Source: Gordius sp. MW1 | Lineage: Eukaryota > Nematomorpha > Gordioida > Gordea > Gordiidae | Direction of reading: 5' to 3' | Assembly (NCBI GenBank): GCA_964036665.1 | Contig: OZ038532.1 | Coordinates: 12,604,537 to 12,668,536, forward strand | Length of the DNA stretch: 64,000 bases | Shown: positions 46,870-58,820 of the stretch, in pieces | Numbering within the stretch: the first letter of the stretch is position 1 | How the letters are laid out: each line of letters starts with the position of its first letter | Made by a program: the position numbers and the translations under genes | The notes under the pieces: model-generated | Database searches by the model: none | The model's input: only the letters and a program-made list of their open reading frames with translations | What the model was told of the DNA's origin: nothing

Positions 46870-47630
46870 CTTTCTAAAAGTGTAGTAAATAGATTAACGA
46901 AATCTTTCATCCGAACATTTGCAGGATAAGCATTAATATGTATTTAAATATAAGCCGATTCATCAACTCAAAAATGTCATACTTCACTTTATGGCGTATG
47001 GGTAGAATCTCTATAAATCCCTAGCTAAGAGTTTTAAAAACAAGTTAAGTTTTGTTTGCTATATTTAATAATAAAGCGTTTTAAAAAATGATTTGGTAAA
47101 CCTAGTTATATAATATTGCCAAATTTTAGTAAAGCCCGATGGTAAAAAATCTAAACTTATTCATTAGGTTACTTAATAAATTATGGGAGGAAGTTAACAT
47201 TAGCCAATTCAAAAATATTCCTTTTGTTATTTATGAAAAGTGTCCAAGTATGAAATTAGTTAATTTGTAATTATATTTGTTATTAACAATTAAAAAGGTT
47301 TGATAAATGAGTAGAGGGAAATGAAATTCGATATTTGGACTACAGAAACCCATATTAAGGAAACAAAAATAAATAATAGTTAAATCAGACATAAAAAATG
47401 AAGTTGAGCAAATAGAAAGATGACAAAGACATTAAAACATGAAATAATTAATAATTTGGTTGTAGCGAGAGGGGTAACCTTACCGTTTATGGGGATGGAT
47501 TTTGTATACTAAGTATAAATTTTTTAGTTATAAACTAATTTATTGGTAAAGAGAATTACATATTTTGGGAAGGTGAGATAAATAAATTAAAAAGTTAAGA
47601 ATCGTAAATATTGTAATAGTAAAAGGTGGG
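46870..47630. other. intergenic, no feature seen
   Basis: AT-rich spacer without recognisable content. Confidence 0.35.
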
Positions 47631-47639
47631 AAAATGCTG

Positions 47640-48250
47640 GGAAACAAAGGTGTTATAACTGGTTATAACACAACGATGAACCTATTGTGTTTGTCGTCGT
47701 ACACGGAAATCGGAAAGATTGCGGACGTACATCCGGCCAGACTTCATGATAATACTCTGCAAGCACGGTGATCACCTTTTCTAGTTTCAGACAATTTTCT
47801 TTCGATAAAATAAAAGCGATGAGCTGAGTGCGATTAAAAAACGGCTACAGTGAATAGCAACTTTAGACAAGTCAACTTGCAGGGAAATTACCCGGTTAGA
47901 TGTTCTTTGCATTTCGGTACAACTTATCTAGTGCTTTAGATCAATGTTCTCATCGCATTGTTTATCCATATTTAAAGGCTCTGAGAGAACGGAACGTGCG
48001 CCGCTTGAAAAGTTAAACTGCCTTAACTTGAATAATTGCCGGAGTTATTAAAAACTTTGCTTGCCGGTATATTGCCGATTTAAGTTTCGTGCTTCTAAAT
48101 TATGTCATTCCATGCAGACTTTTTAACAGCTTAATTCATTCCATTAACGTTAAAGAATTTATCATTAGACTCCCTCCTATGTACCTGATAGTCAAGATAA
48201 ACCTAGAATGGTATTTAATTAGTGATGACAATATTAAATACAATGCACAC
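47640..48250 (+). pseudogene. possible coding relic, unassigned
   Basis: A GC-richer island. Fragments such as YPYLKALRERNVRRLKS (near 47,970) and HSINVKEFIIRLPPMYL (near 48,135) look protein-like but lie in different frames with stops between. A decayed transposon is the likeliest explanation. Confidence 0.25.
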
Positions 48251-48373
48251 TTCGGAATTTTTAAAGGTATATAAAGATCAATCGTTCAAGTAATTACCAT
48301 AAATTGCATAGGAATTAATAAATTTCTATAAGAAATGGTGCGTTGCCTAAACTTGCAAAAACCCATAGATGCT

Positions 48374-48568
48374 ACGACACGCATGGGCGTAGCCTGCATT
48401 GTGATTAGAGGGGGGCAATAACGATTTAGGGAGGCGCAAATTGATAATTTTTTAAAATTTTAGCCATAATTTTAATAGATTTAAACAAATTTTTGTATTT
48501 TAAGGGGGGCAGCCGCCTGTCCCTGCCCCCCCCCCCCCCCACCCCTTTGACTACGCCCATGACGACAC
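48374..48568. mobile_element. 180-bp MITE, second copy of the ATGGGCGTA family
   Basis: Element about 48,382-48,561: left cATGGGCGTAGcctgc, right ttgaCTACGCCCATg, with acgacac on both sides as the visible TSD core. A C-run of at least 15 precedes the right end. Homologous to 25,192-25,355, sharing ggggggcagccgcct. Confidence 0.75.
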
Positions 48569-48699
48569 CCTATAATATTTAATTGTTACTTAGAAGATAG
48601 AAATAGAAAATTTATGACTTTATTACTTATTAGTGGTAAATATATAAGAATTTCAAATTGAGGTTTTGGACCAGATGTATTCCTTTATAAATTAAAACT

Positions 48700-48965
48700 A
48701 GCTGTGCCCGGCCTTGCTTTGGCAGTGTTTATTTGGCTAAATAATTGGTACCGATCAATAGGAAATATATGAAAGAATTTGGGTCAGCTGAAAGAGAGTT
48801 TGTGATGTGAATAAATATATTTTTATATTATGCAAATAAATATTAACTTAATAAAAAAGGCATATTTATTATTAATTAAATAGATTTATAACAGTTTTAA
48901 ATACTTATTAGGTAGCGGTGTTTAGCGATAACATGAATAGTTGAGTGACAAAAGTGTTTATAAAC
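48700..48965 (+). repeat. dispersed repeat, copy B
   Basis: Starts at ctagctgtgcccggccttgc and runs to gagtgacaaaagtgtttata. Inverted homologue of 30-306. Confidence 0.7.
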
Positions 48966-49128
48966 CACTAATATACAAAAGTCAATGATAATGTTTGACA
49001 ATGATGATAATGTTTGACAATGCACAGATAAATTTTAGTACAGCGTGTATAGTAGTGTATCGTAATAGCCTAAAATCTACAATAATAAAATGAAGGGATA
49101 GTAGAAAAGCCCCCTCAAATTTAGTTTA

Positions 49129-49865
49129 ATGAAGTCGTTTACAATTTATCAAACCCCTGACGTAAACACTCAAAAGTGTTGGAATGGCCCCCTGTCCGAG
49201 TGCCTCCTAAAGTCTCTTATTTGGCGCTTCGGCAGAGGAACCTCAGCGCTTAGGAACTTAGCTCCACGCTCAGGTCACGAATGGCTCGAAGCTTTCCCTC
49301 GTAACCTCGGTCTACTATTATCGAACAACGATATCCGCATCGCTGTAGGCCTAAGGTATAAAATATAGTTGCTGAACAAATTTCTCCACTTTGCAATAAT
49401 TCCCTAAAATCGAATGGCCATCATGACCTACACTATAATAGCAACAAAGCCCGGTATCTTTGACATACCGCGGTTAACAAACTTATAATATCCTCTCTAT
49501 TCTTGAACTCACAGCCCTATGTGAAGATAGCACAACCCGTTGGCCAAACTATAGGCGTTTGGGAAAAAGGACTCATTTTAGCATGGGACTATACATGTAC
49601 TGACGTATTCGCCCCATCTTATCACAACAAAGATCCTCTGTCTACTCGGAAATTTTCAATTGCTCTAAAATAAACAATACGATAATTTTTTGTTCCATTG
49701 TGACAACCACCCCAACAACCTTTGGCCCACAAATTATTAAGAAAATAGGGAAACAAATCTCTTTACCATCCCATGATAATCGCAAATCGTTTTTTATAAG
49801 ACAGAAAATCGGCATAACTATCTTTAGCGGAATGTTTTCCAGATATTTATATTACTTAACTTTTT
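49129..49865 (+). pseudogene. remnant of a retroelement-like protein C-terminus
   Basis: Plus-strand segments in two or three frames: GHEWLEAFPRNLGLLLSNN with IRIAVGLR (49,260-49,350), NSLKSNGHHDLHYNSN (about 49,400-49,450), KGLILAWDYTCTDVFAPSY (49,565-49,622) and TFGPQIIKKIGKQISLP with FFIRQKIGITIFSGM (49,715-49,840). This order, including the Cys/His stretch and the WD.TC.D..APS block, resembles the C-terminal part of uncharacterised retrotransposon proteins common in aquatic-invertebrate genomes. The W-D-x-T-C block may belong to a PD-(D/E)XK-type nuclease (inference). Stops and frameshifts make it non-functional. Confidence 0.5.
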
Positions 49866-50079
49866 TATTTATTTATCGTATCTTTACAAAATATGTATTA
49901 AAAAATAATTAGTATACTTAGTTGAAATTAGAATTAACTGGAAATAATACAAATATCCGAATACAAATTTCCGCGAATATAGTGAAGGCAAAAAGTTATA
50001 TATGATAAAAATATTAACAGCAAGCAAAATCTGATCGCAAATGGCTTTTTGTTGCAGCGTTAGCTTTGGAACATTAGAT

Positions 50080-51060
50080 CACACATAAGACAAAAGATCA
50101 CGCTAATTGTAACTTTGTTCACGATGTCTATACATCAAATAGAGCAGCAGCAGAGCGATTTGGTGCAGGCCATACCCAATTGAGTCAAAACTTTGTTTCA
50201 ATTTCTAAGCATATATCTTCAAGAATAATTAATGTTTCGTTGTAATGTTTTAGCAATTGATCCATGAAGTTTATTCCTATAAATGATATTTTTTTCATGT
50301 CTGCTTTATATTTATTTTATAGATTGGTGGAACATGGAGAGGAGGAGATTAATAAAACACGAATTTGTTTTGGATGTGAATTATAGCACGCGTCACTAAT
50401 TCCTTCATACCAATCATTATTATGCTCAAATAAATGCATGGCTTGGCATGCACTGCTGAAAGTGGAATGTGCAACGCAGAAGGGACCACTTTTAACTGCT
50501 GGAAACACGTTGGGCCAGGGACGTCATGCGAAGAAATAAACACACATCTTTATTGGGATGAATAGTGTCTAGTCGGCCTCTCGCATGGTGCACAAAGTCC
50601 ATGTGAAAGACGTAGGCACTTCGCATTATTGCAGCTTTTGCGCAAAATCATCGTGTTTACATAGCTTAAAGAACGCACTTATCATGATATCTGGGGAATT
50701 TAAGGCTATTTTGTTGACATTTGCATTTGTAAAATAAACGCGTTGCCGAGATGTACAGACAGTTAAGGCCTTAGCAGGACTGCGTAGATGTATAGGAAAG
50801 GATAGAGTATGCCATATAGCTTCATTGTTGCTTATATATTACTAAGCGATTCATCGATGTGAAGATTCGCTATATACTATACACGCAGTGATATCTGGTT
50901 GAACGGTAAAAACTGTCATACCATTACCTTTGAAACCTAATTACAATATTCAACAATCAACATTGATGTGTGCTTTGCTTTAATAGCTGAGGACAATATG
51001 AAACAGCCCAGTGGTGACCACCTCGACGCGAAGTTGAATAGGTACCATGTTACCCCACAG
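50080..51060 (+). pseudogene. fossil coding sequence, unrecognised family, 5' part
   Basis: The plus strand reads as protein with only occasional stops: FVHDVYTSNRAAAERFG and QLSQNFVSISKHISS near 50,120-50,240, TRICFGCEL near 50,360, CMAWHALLKVECATQKGP near 50,435, VHVKDVGTSHYCSFCAKSS near 50,600, TVKALAGLRRCIGKDRVCH near 50,760. CxxC pairs suggest zinc binding. GC content is clearly above the flanking DNA. The frame is held for over 500 bp, so this was a real long gene. I do not recognise it. A large transposon, an integrated viral gene or a lost host gene are all possible. The antisense frames are shadows. Confidence 0.45.
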
Positions 51061-51329
51061 GTTTTACATAAGTTAATTTTGTCCAATTTAGAATCTAAAT
51101 TTATCCTATAGCATACAATAAAGTTAATAAACGTAAAAATTTCGATAAATGATTTGTTGAAGATTAAATTATTTTGCAACGATTAAATCATCCAGTTTTT
51201 CAATTCAATATTAAAATTCTTTGCTTTGCAGTTAAGAAAAATTATTTATAATTTGAGAAGCCCGATAATTTTAGTAGAATCCAAGTTACAGGTTAGATTT
51301 TATTTGCATTACATAAGTTATAAAATTTT

Positions 51330-51400
51330 GTCTGCGGGGGGGGGCGTTTGAACCCCAAAACCATCCCCTTGCGTAGGCCACTGCTATAAGCACTACCAAA
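51330..51400. repeat. G-run / ATGGGCGTA-type MITE relic
   Basis: gtctgcggggggggggcgtttg and ccccttgcgtaggccactgc resemble the G-run and right end of the MITE family at 25.2 and 48.4 kb. The left end is not found. Confidence 0.3.
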
Positions 51401-51829
51401 AAACAGGGTTACAGCTGTCGCAGGTCGATAAAAAGTATCTATAAACCATCTAGGATGCTATGGTAGTGATTTGGCCAAATTTGGTGGCTATAGGTGGAGA
51501 ACTTTAGGAGTTATTAGAAGACAAAGAAAACGGAGTTACATTTTTATATATAGATGGTGTGTCTCAATTTAACCTAATCAAGATCAGCAAACTTTTTTAA
51601 TAAATAGCAGGCAAATGAGCACGAAGAATACGAATAACATTTACATTATTTCTTAGCAAGGTTGAATAAACCTCACCGTCACGGCATACTTTTGATGTCT
51701 TTATTCCACTTAGTCATTTTAACATTTTATCTGATTAAACAAATAAAATTTCTATGGTAATGTTCATAGTTACGGCAAAATTATGTCACAGGGGACAATT
51801 ACCTTTTGTAGTATTAATAAATAGTCATA

Positions 51830-53430
51830 ACGATGCAAGTTCTTAGAGCTTTAAAAAATCGATAAGCGACGCAGCACTGTTAGAATTTATGCGTAAGTTG
51901 GGTTGACGTGTGCCTTTAATTTTAAAAGATTAGGATGACGAGGTTAGTAAAACTTGGTAAGGACATCTAGCCCAACATCTATAGAATGGTCCATGCGTTC
52001 ATTTTACAGGTGCAAAGGCGCAACCTATAGCCTGAATTCCACCACCTAAAACGTTGATTGCTTTTTTTACGACGTGTCAAAACGTTGCTTCAGCAAAAAA
52101 AACTGCTGCATTCAGAAGTAATTACTTATTAAACTGGAACACTCAACGTCACAAAGTCGGAAAGCGTCGCCCGACAACATTTCATGTGAAAAGAAAATGT
52201 AGAAGGTAGACTATAATATTATCCATATTTAGGTAAATGTTTTTGTATGCTTTTGTAAATGTGCAGAATTCAACGGCGTTACACATGCCACTTTCCTTAA
52301 TGAATGCCAAGCAGAGCAGGACCAACCCTGGGATGGATGCATACCTTAATTAAATTTGAGCACTGTTTGCTACAATATTAACTACATGCTCTCTATCCTT
52401 TCTCAAAAATTATGGAAGAAATATGAAACGCAGATGGCAGAAGATATTCTCACATAGCAAAGACTATGCAATTTTAATATCACTGCTCTATAACGAAACG
52501 TTAATTATTCTAAATAATTTTGCTAAAAATCCCGAAAACGTACTCAATACATTAAACATGCCACTTGCCGCTTTGTTCGATTTTGATTGTTGTGAATATT
52601 ACAAAATATTTCTCTTGCCCTTTATGAAATTTAATATTTATAAACCAAGGTTTCAACAAAAAGCCATTTACAATAATATTACTATCTGTCAATAAAGAGG
52701 GTGAGGAAGACTTTTTGATGCTGCATGAAGAACTGGTTAAACATTTTTTATACATTGATTCCTGTCACAAATTATTCGCTTGCAAAATTACATAACCCTG
52801 ACTATTGCGGATGTCCGGAATATTATTGCTATCCGTTGGAAAAACTGTTTACTCCGCATTATAATTGCTTTTAAACGTGCAAGGCATTCAACAATCTCAA
52901 AGCACTCGGAATAGGTAAAGTCCAGCAAATATGCAAACCTAACTATCGCTCGATTTCATCGATTATTGCAAGATTTGTGGAGACTCAGACCATTATGCAT
53001 TATTAATACTTGCAGGAGGTAAAATTTACCTGCGATTTTGCATCAAAGCCTGCGACCGAAACAGACTTGCCTCAAATAGGATACTTTGTGGCATCACGTA
53101 AATGTGGCCCTCTTAAATACGATCTGTGTTTTACTGGCAAAAGATCTATAGATGAGCAGCTATAGCTACACCAACTGGCAATTAAGAATTTAACTTTGCT
53201 GATCGACTGAGCTCAGGACGAATCTAACAACTTCTTGCAATTTTGTGCCGGCAAAAGAAGCATTGATTAAAAAATTATATTAATAATTTAATCCAATTAA
53301 TCGTAAAAACAAGATGTCTCATATTCTGTCTACCATTCTTGAGGATGCATTCACTTACAGATCTGTCGACATTGTTGTTATAGCAGATGAAGCAATTTAT
53401 CAGAATTTTAAAATTTACTTGTTTATACAT
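51830..53430 (+). pseudogene. fossil coding sequence, unrecognised family, 3' part
   Basis: Further protein-like plus-strand stretches: a 90-codon open frame at 52,423-52,695 (SKDYAILISLLYNETLIIL, NTLNMPLAALFDFDCCEYY), then LHNPDYCGCPEYYCYPLEK near 52,790, LGIGKVQQICKPNYRSISS near 52,905, SRKCGPLKYDLCFTGKRSID near 53,095 and SHILSTILEDAFTYRSVDI near 53,316. Cys-rich patches recur. Probably the same ancient gene or element as 50,080-51,060, interrupted by about 770 bp of AT-rich sequence. Broken by stops and frameshifts. No family is recognised. Confidence 0.45.
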
Positions 53431-53784
53431 TTTAGTTTAGATTATAAATGCTTTGTAATTAAAAAATCATATATCAAAACTTATATTTCCAAAATCGATT
53501 TACAAAGTGACTTAAATTACATTTTTTCTTTCTAATCCAAAATATTTTGATTGAATACTAAATAAATAAGTGTATAAAATGTTATCTTTTACACTAAATT
53601 TTCCACCTCTATATCTTGTAAAACTGTTTTCATGATTCTACGTGTATAGATTTTTTTAAATTCTCAATTATTTTTGTTAAAAAGGACCAAAAAAGCTTTA
53701 AGATTGGTCAAGTCGATTTTTTGTTTTTTTCTCTCCCAATATTTCTATTTATAGAACCTATATCAACTTATCTTACAAATCATG

Positions 53785-54000
53785 CTGTCGTATATACGGA
53801 TTCCTCCCCCCCTCTCCATGTACACAGGAATTGTAATACCGCGTATCTCATAGTTATCCGATTCCCCCTCCCTTTACACATTAAATGTAAAATCGCGTAT
53901 CTATCATTGTTTTTTGTAAAACCGCGTATCTCATAGTTATCCGATTCCCCCCTCCCTTTACACATTAAATGTAAAATCGCGTATCTATCATTGTTTTTTA
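53785..54000. repeat. tandem repeat, about 80-bp unit
   Basis: Two nearly identical units of gcgtatctcatagttatccg, attccccctccctttacaca, ttaaatgtaaaatcgcgtat, ctatcattgtttttt (about 53,841-53,921 and 53,922-54,000), preceded by a diverged partial unit from 53,785. Confidence 0.85.
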
Positions 54001-54199
54001 CCTAGGCACTAGCGGCCAATGTACCACTTACCCCTTTTGATCTTACTCGCGATAATTAATGAATCTCCCATCATCTGTAAAACTTAGAATGCTCGCAACA
54101 ACAAACAATAAACGAGTTACCAAAAACCATACATTTTTCCCACTCACCTAGAATAAACGAATTAAAAGGCTTATAACAATTTATAACTACAAAACGTGC

Positions 54200-54540
54200 A
54201 ATTAAAAAATTTTTAGGAGCCAAATTTAGCAATAGGGGAGAATTATGAGGATCGTACTAAAACCGAGAAGAGTCAAACCTTATTCAACCCGAAGAAAATA
54301 ATGAAAGGGTGGAAAGGATATTTAAAGGAACTTTTAAATAGTGTAAATGACAAACATTCCCCCGATATTGAGCCAAACATAAACATGTCGAACTCTTTCA
54401 AGGAGATGAAGTTAATAAAAAAACAAGATGAAAAAAAGAAAATGGAATTCCTATTGAAGCATGGGTCGGATGCCGAAAGGGGGAGTTACGACCATGACAA
54501 TGAGCAAGCACGAATATACCTTTATTCAAAAGCAAAGGAA
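54200..54540 (+). pseudogene. RTE LINE fragment (linker region)
   Basis: Plus-strand KGWKGYLKELLNSVNDKH and the following region match the LINE at 16,730-16,860 and, almost identically, 55,391-55,669. It is a 5'- and 3'-truncated piece. Confidence 0.8.
54259..54537 (+). repeat. 279-bp direct duplication, copy 1
   Basis: About 97-98% identical, without indels, to 55,391-55,669 (seven differences counted by eye). Homology starts at aaaaccgagaag and stops sharply at caaaagcaaag. Confidence 0.85.
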
Positions 54541-54967
54541 ATTAGCTAATCGATTTGAACGTTGCGAAACATCATCTTGCCAAAACTTAGCAACTGCCCA
54601 CATTTTAAATTGAAATGAGCAGATCTTAAAACTTGACAGGATCTCCCACTGGTTTTTATGTTCCCGTTCCTGCTTTCCTATGATACCGGCATTTAAATTC
54701 AAAAGATCACAATTTCTATTTAGATTTTTGCTAGCAACATTAACATGGCTTAAGGCAAATCTTTAATTTCCGCGTTAGATCTGCAGACAGATTGCTTCCA
54801 AAGTAGACAATTAGCTGCCTGTTCAAGCATCGGCAAACCTCACAATCTTATATGTAATTTAATTTATGTATTACCTCAGCCATTTAAACATCATGTTGAT
54901 TCATTACTAATGAATTTAAATAATTTGCCAAAGCAACTTTTGATTAGGTACAACTATATAAAATATT

Positions 54968-55050
54968 AATCAGACGCGTAGCCAGGATATTCTTAAGAGT
55001 GAAAAACAATAAAAAAAATTATAACATTTTTTAAATAAAGCTAAGAGATC
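54968..55050. repeat. GGCGTAGCCAG-type element-end fragment
   Basis: cagacgcgtagccaggatat at about 54,972 resembles the left end of the MITE family at 25.2 kb. It precedes the RTE copy. Confidence 0.3.
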
Positions 55051-55054
55051 ATAG

Positions 55055-56277
55055 AAGCTCGGCCCATCAGCCAGATCAACTCTTAAACTAAGGATATAAA
55101 GATAACAGAGATTCGGGTTTTAGGACAGACCAAAGGGCAAAGCTGTGAATAGGGAACAATGGTGGTGAAATCAATCGGTTAGTGATTTCATCAAAAGAAA
55201 GAAAAATTTATACAGACGGTGGCATAAATCAAAAAGGTCGGAGGATTCTCGGGAGTATAGGGAGGCAAGGGGAGCCACGTTAAGAAGGCCGCTTACACCG
55301 AGATGGCAAACAAACTGTACCATAAAGAGGACGATATTGGCCAAGATAAGGGAGAAGGAATGTCATAATGTCGGAGTCCTTAAAATAGTCAAAACCGAGA
55401 AGGGTCAAACCTTATTCAACCCGAAGAAAGTAATGAAAGGGTGGAAAGGATATTTAAAGGAACTTTTAAATAGTGTAAATGACAAACATTTCCCCGATAT
55501 TGAGCCAAACATAAACATGTCGAACTCTTTCAAGGAGATGAAGTTAATAAAAAAATAAGATGGAAAAAAGAAAATGGAATTCCTATTGAAGCATGGGTCG
55601 GATGCCGAAAGGGGGCGTTACGACCATGACAATGAGCAAGCACGAATATGCCTTTATTCAAAAGCAAAGCAGGCCCTCAAGAGTGTTGGCATTAAGTTTT
55701 AAAGCTAACTTGCCACTCCTTGAAGTTTGTGAAAAGGATCTTAATAACAAGGCTGAACGAGGTGGAAATATCAGCCAACCAAATCGGATTTGTGGCTGGC
55801 AAATCTACAATCAACCCAATTTTCGCACGAACAAATGTTAAATAAATGGTCAAAAGAGAAAAGATTTTCATATCGTCTTTATCGACTTGGAGGATGACAC
55901 GTAGCGATATAATAAGGTGGGGCTTGAGAAAACAAAATATCTCTGGCTCATATATATGGTTTATAAATATTTGTAAAGCCTCCATTTCGTGCCTTAGAAC
56001 GACAGTTGGAGACTCTAAACTTTTTCGGGTTGATATTGGATTACATCAAGGATTTTCCCTAAATCCTTTTTTATTTAATATAATTATGGACAAGGTAACA
56101 AGGGACATTCAAAAGCCATCGCCATGGTGTATGCTATATGCCGATGATATAGTACTATGCAAATAGACAAAGGAGAAAGTATTCGAAGAAGCCGAAAAGT
56201 GGTCTAAGTGCTTAGCTGGATATGGTTTAAAGGCCTACGATTCAAAAACGATATACATGGAGAAACATTACAGGTAG
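55055..56277 (+). pseudogene. RTE-type LINE copy, truncated, cut by a hAT element
   Basis: Linker region (NLYRRWHKSKRSED near 55,205) through reverse transcriptase: LRTTVGDSKLFRVDIGLHQG near 55,995 and YADDIVLCK ending at 56,166. About 200 bp of the region between these is missing relative to the 15.4-kb copy (the junction near 55,676 passes straight to KANLPLLEVCEKDLNNKAE). Homology stops near 56,277, where a hAT terminus begins. 5' truncated and with stops, so dead. Confidence 0.85.
55391..55669 (+). repeat. 279-bp direct duplication, copy 2
   Basis: Partner of 54,259-54,537, 1,132 bp away in the same orientation. Confidence 0.85.
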
Positions 56278-57320
56278 TGATACGGAAAACCAAGAAAATT
56301 CTCGGTCTCGAGAATTTGAAAAACTGACCTGAAATCGAGACGAGATTTTTGATGTCGAGATGAGACGATAGGAGATTTTTCGGCGAGATCTCGACTTTTT
56401 ATTGATCGTTAGATTTAATTATTATGTATTTTAGTTAGCATGATTTACATTTAAGGTATTAAGTGTTAATCATTATGTATGGAATATATTTGATATTAAA
56501 AAACTCCTACATTTATTAAATATTATATATTTCTGCAAAAAATTTAAAATTTGGCAATCATTTACCTAAGTATGGTTGACCCTTAGGGTATGAATAATTT
56601 TATAATATATTTATAACATATTTGTATCCATAGCATTATTAAATACTACGAAATTTTAGGCTTAGAATAAGTTCTCTTGGAAGAGTAAATATTACTAAAG
56701 CATATTTGAATATCGCAGTTACTATCCTGCATAATGCGGTGATTATAAATTGGTAGTCAATCAAGACAAGTTAAGATAAGGAGGCTCGAGATTTTTGAGC
56801 ACCCGCTTAACGTTAAAAGGCACAATAGAGAATTTAATAACACCGTAATAAATTAAATCTTAAATCATTAGTTTTCTAGAAGTTTTTATGCTTCAACTAA
56901 TAGTACACCTTCCAAATTTTTGAACTTTAATAAGACATTATGTGAATACATAGTTTTATCATATTCATTACTTTCACATAATAAGCTGGGTTGGGTTGGC
57001 AGGTGCATTCAAATTTACTATTGTGCAATATAAAATAAATACACGAACCTATGCTGTGTTTGATAAATAACTATTTAATGGCAAAGTTAGTTAGAATTGG
57101 AAGGTAATTATTTTGAATATACTGATTTTTCATAAATTAAAATACGTGCACCTTAATTAAACTCCTTTTATTATTTTTTTAAAACGTTTTAATATGTGAA
57201 ACTAGTTATCAACTGTAAATAATAATATTATCATTAAAAGTCACTAGCACTTTGTAACGCTATAGTAAACATGCAATAACACTATGGGCTTAACGAATAC
57301 TCAAGGGCGTTTAAAATCAC
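56278..57320. mobile_element. hAT-type element nested in the second RTE copy
   Basis: Begins TAGTGATACGGAAAACC at about 56,278. It shares the gagacgaga-rich head, aattttaggcttagaat, gatttttgagcaccc and cgctatagt.aa.atgcaata blocks, in the same order, with the element at 17,137-18,655. The right end was not located and may be truncated near 57,320. Confidence 0.7.
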
Positions 57321-57419
57321 TAACTAACTTTATTTTTCAAATATAATACATATATATCTATAAAATCAATACTAATCATGATCACGATATTTTAAAATAG
57401 CTAGTTATTAAAGCACATT

Positions 57420-57535
57420 ATATAAATCATAAATTATCGTATGATGCAAAAGGGGGGGGGGAATCTTGCAACGGGCGCACGTACGTCATAAAGTATCGTG
57501 CGACGCAAAGGGGGAGGAGGAATCTTTCGACAAGC
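57420..57535. repeat. tandem duplication with G-run
   Basis: cataaattatcgtatgatgc..gggggaatctt and cataaagtatcgtgcgacgc..gaggaatctttcgac are two diverged copies of an approximately 60-bp unit next to the end of the Gypsy remnant. Confidence 0.6.
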
Positions 57536-58429
57536 TCATTCATGACATCTTCCCTTTTTAAAAAGTGCCGCCCGCCTCTTCATCACCACCCACCGAAATA
57601 CCACTGTCCCCGAGCTGATGCGCGCAACAAGAGCCACACGGCGTGTTGGATAAGATAACACGTTTGCCCCTTGCGGGAGCACGTTCAGCGCTTCCGTTGT
57701 AGCTCTAACTAACTCAAACTCAACCAGCGGCACTCTCGTATTGTTAAATGGTGCCCTCCCTACCGAACCCTGTTGTGCAACCGCGCCTCGCCCAGTTTCA
57801 CACATTGGGGGTAGGTGCCATCTCCCACAACCTCCGCACCTTCATCGTAGCGCTCTTCGAGCCCGCCGGCCTCCCCTCGTATTAGCATGTCTTATAGTGT
57901 TCTCCCTTTTTGTATGTGCCACAGGCCTCACAGGGGCTAAATTTGGTTCATATAAGGAGCGTAGCCGAGAATACTAATGAGCACCGTACCCGGTCTTACC
58001 AGCTCTGCTATCCGCTCCACTGATTTCTAATTCTGCACCAGGAGGTAATAATGTCCATTCCTGTAATATAAATAAACGAGGAAATTTAAGAATATAACAT
58101 TAGCTGCTCGCAATGTCGTGTTTCAACCTTATTAGTATGCAGCACGCGCACTTTATAAATTTGGAAGTAATCACTTCCACTACGTGCCATATCAACCAAT
58201 TAGGCGCACCGGTGTAATTTCTACACCTCACCAGTTGATCTACATTATATTTTGGTATACATTATTGCTAAATACAGGGCTCCGCTCGTGAATCAAATCA
58301 TCGAGACACCTTAGTTTTTGCCCTAAAAATTCTCACTGGAGGCCGTTCCACACCGCGAGGTGCTGCATTAAAATATAATTTAGTTAACTAAACACCAGTG
58401 CTTTCTGATTTGGCAAGTCTTAACCACTT

Positions 58430-58820
58430 CTTTACTATTCCCACATACCGTTCCACCTGACCATTACTCGGATGATATGGCGGTCGTGCTTTATTTTCCA
58501 CTTCTAACAAAAAGTATTAAATTCAACGTTCGCAAACGCTTTGCCGTTGTCCGTGACAAGCATACTAGGAAAACCATAAGAACCTATCAGGCTCTTTAAA
58601 AAACTTATGGTCACTCTCGCAGTGTTGTTAGCAATTTTCTTAAATTCCGTCCAACCGGAAAATGCATCGACTACGTTTATATAGTTTTTCTTTTCCCATT
58701 CAAAAAAATCAACGTGTACCCTTTCCCAAGGTCCTCTAGGTTGAGGCCATCTCGCAGCTTTATTTCTACAAGGAATTGCAGCATTAGACTTGCATAGGTC
58801 ACATCGTTTATCCCGCTCTT
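58430..58820 (-). pseudogene. Gypsy integrase core domain (broken)
   Basis: The D, D and E catalytic positions of the DDE integrase can be placed: the Asp in VHVDFF (about 58,715), the Asp in VTDNGKAF (about 58,550) and the Glu in NGQVERY (about 58,470). The reading frame changes several times between them. Confidence 0.8.

Noticed and set aside
53314..53535. 73-codon ORF as an independent gene
   Set aside because: Only the first 25 codons look protein-like and they continue the fossil coding region upstream; the remainder is AT-rich read-through.
53780..53965. 61-codon minus-strand ORF with repeated CKGRG motif
   Set aside because: Product of the about 80-bp tandem repeat, not of a gene.
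57741..57977. 78-codon plus-strand ORF, Pro/Arg-rich
   Set aside because: Antisense to the GC-rich tail of the old Gypsy element; no start context or family.
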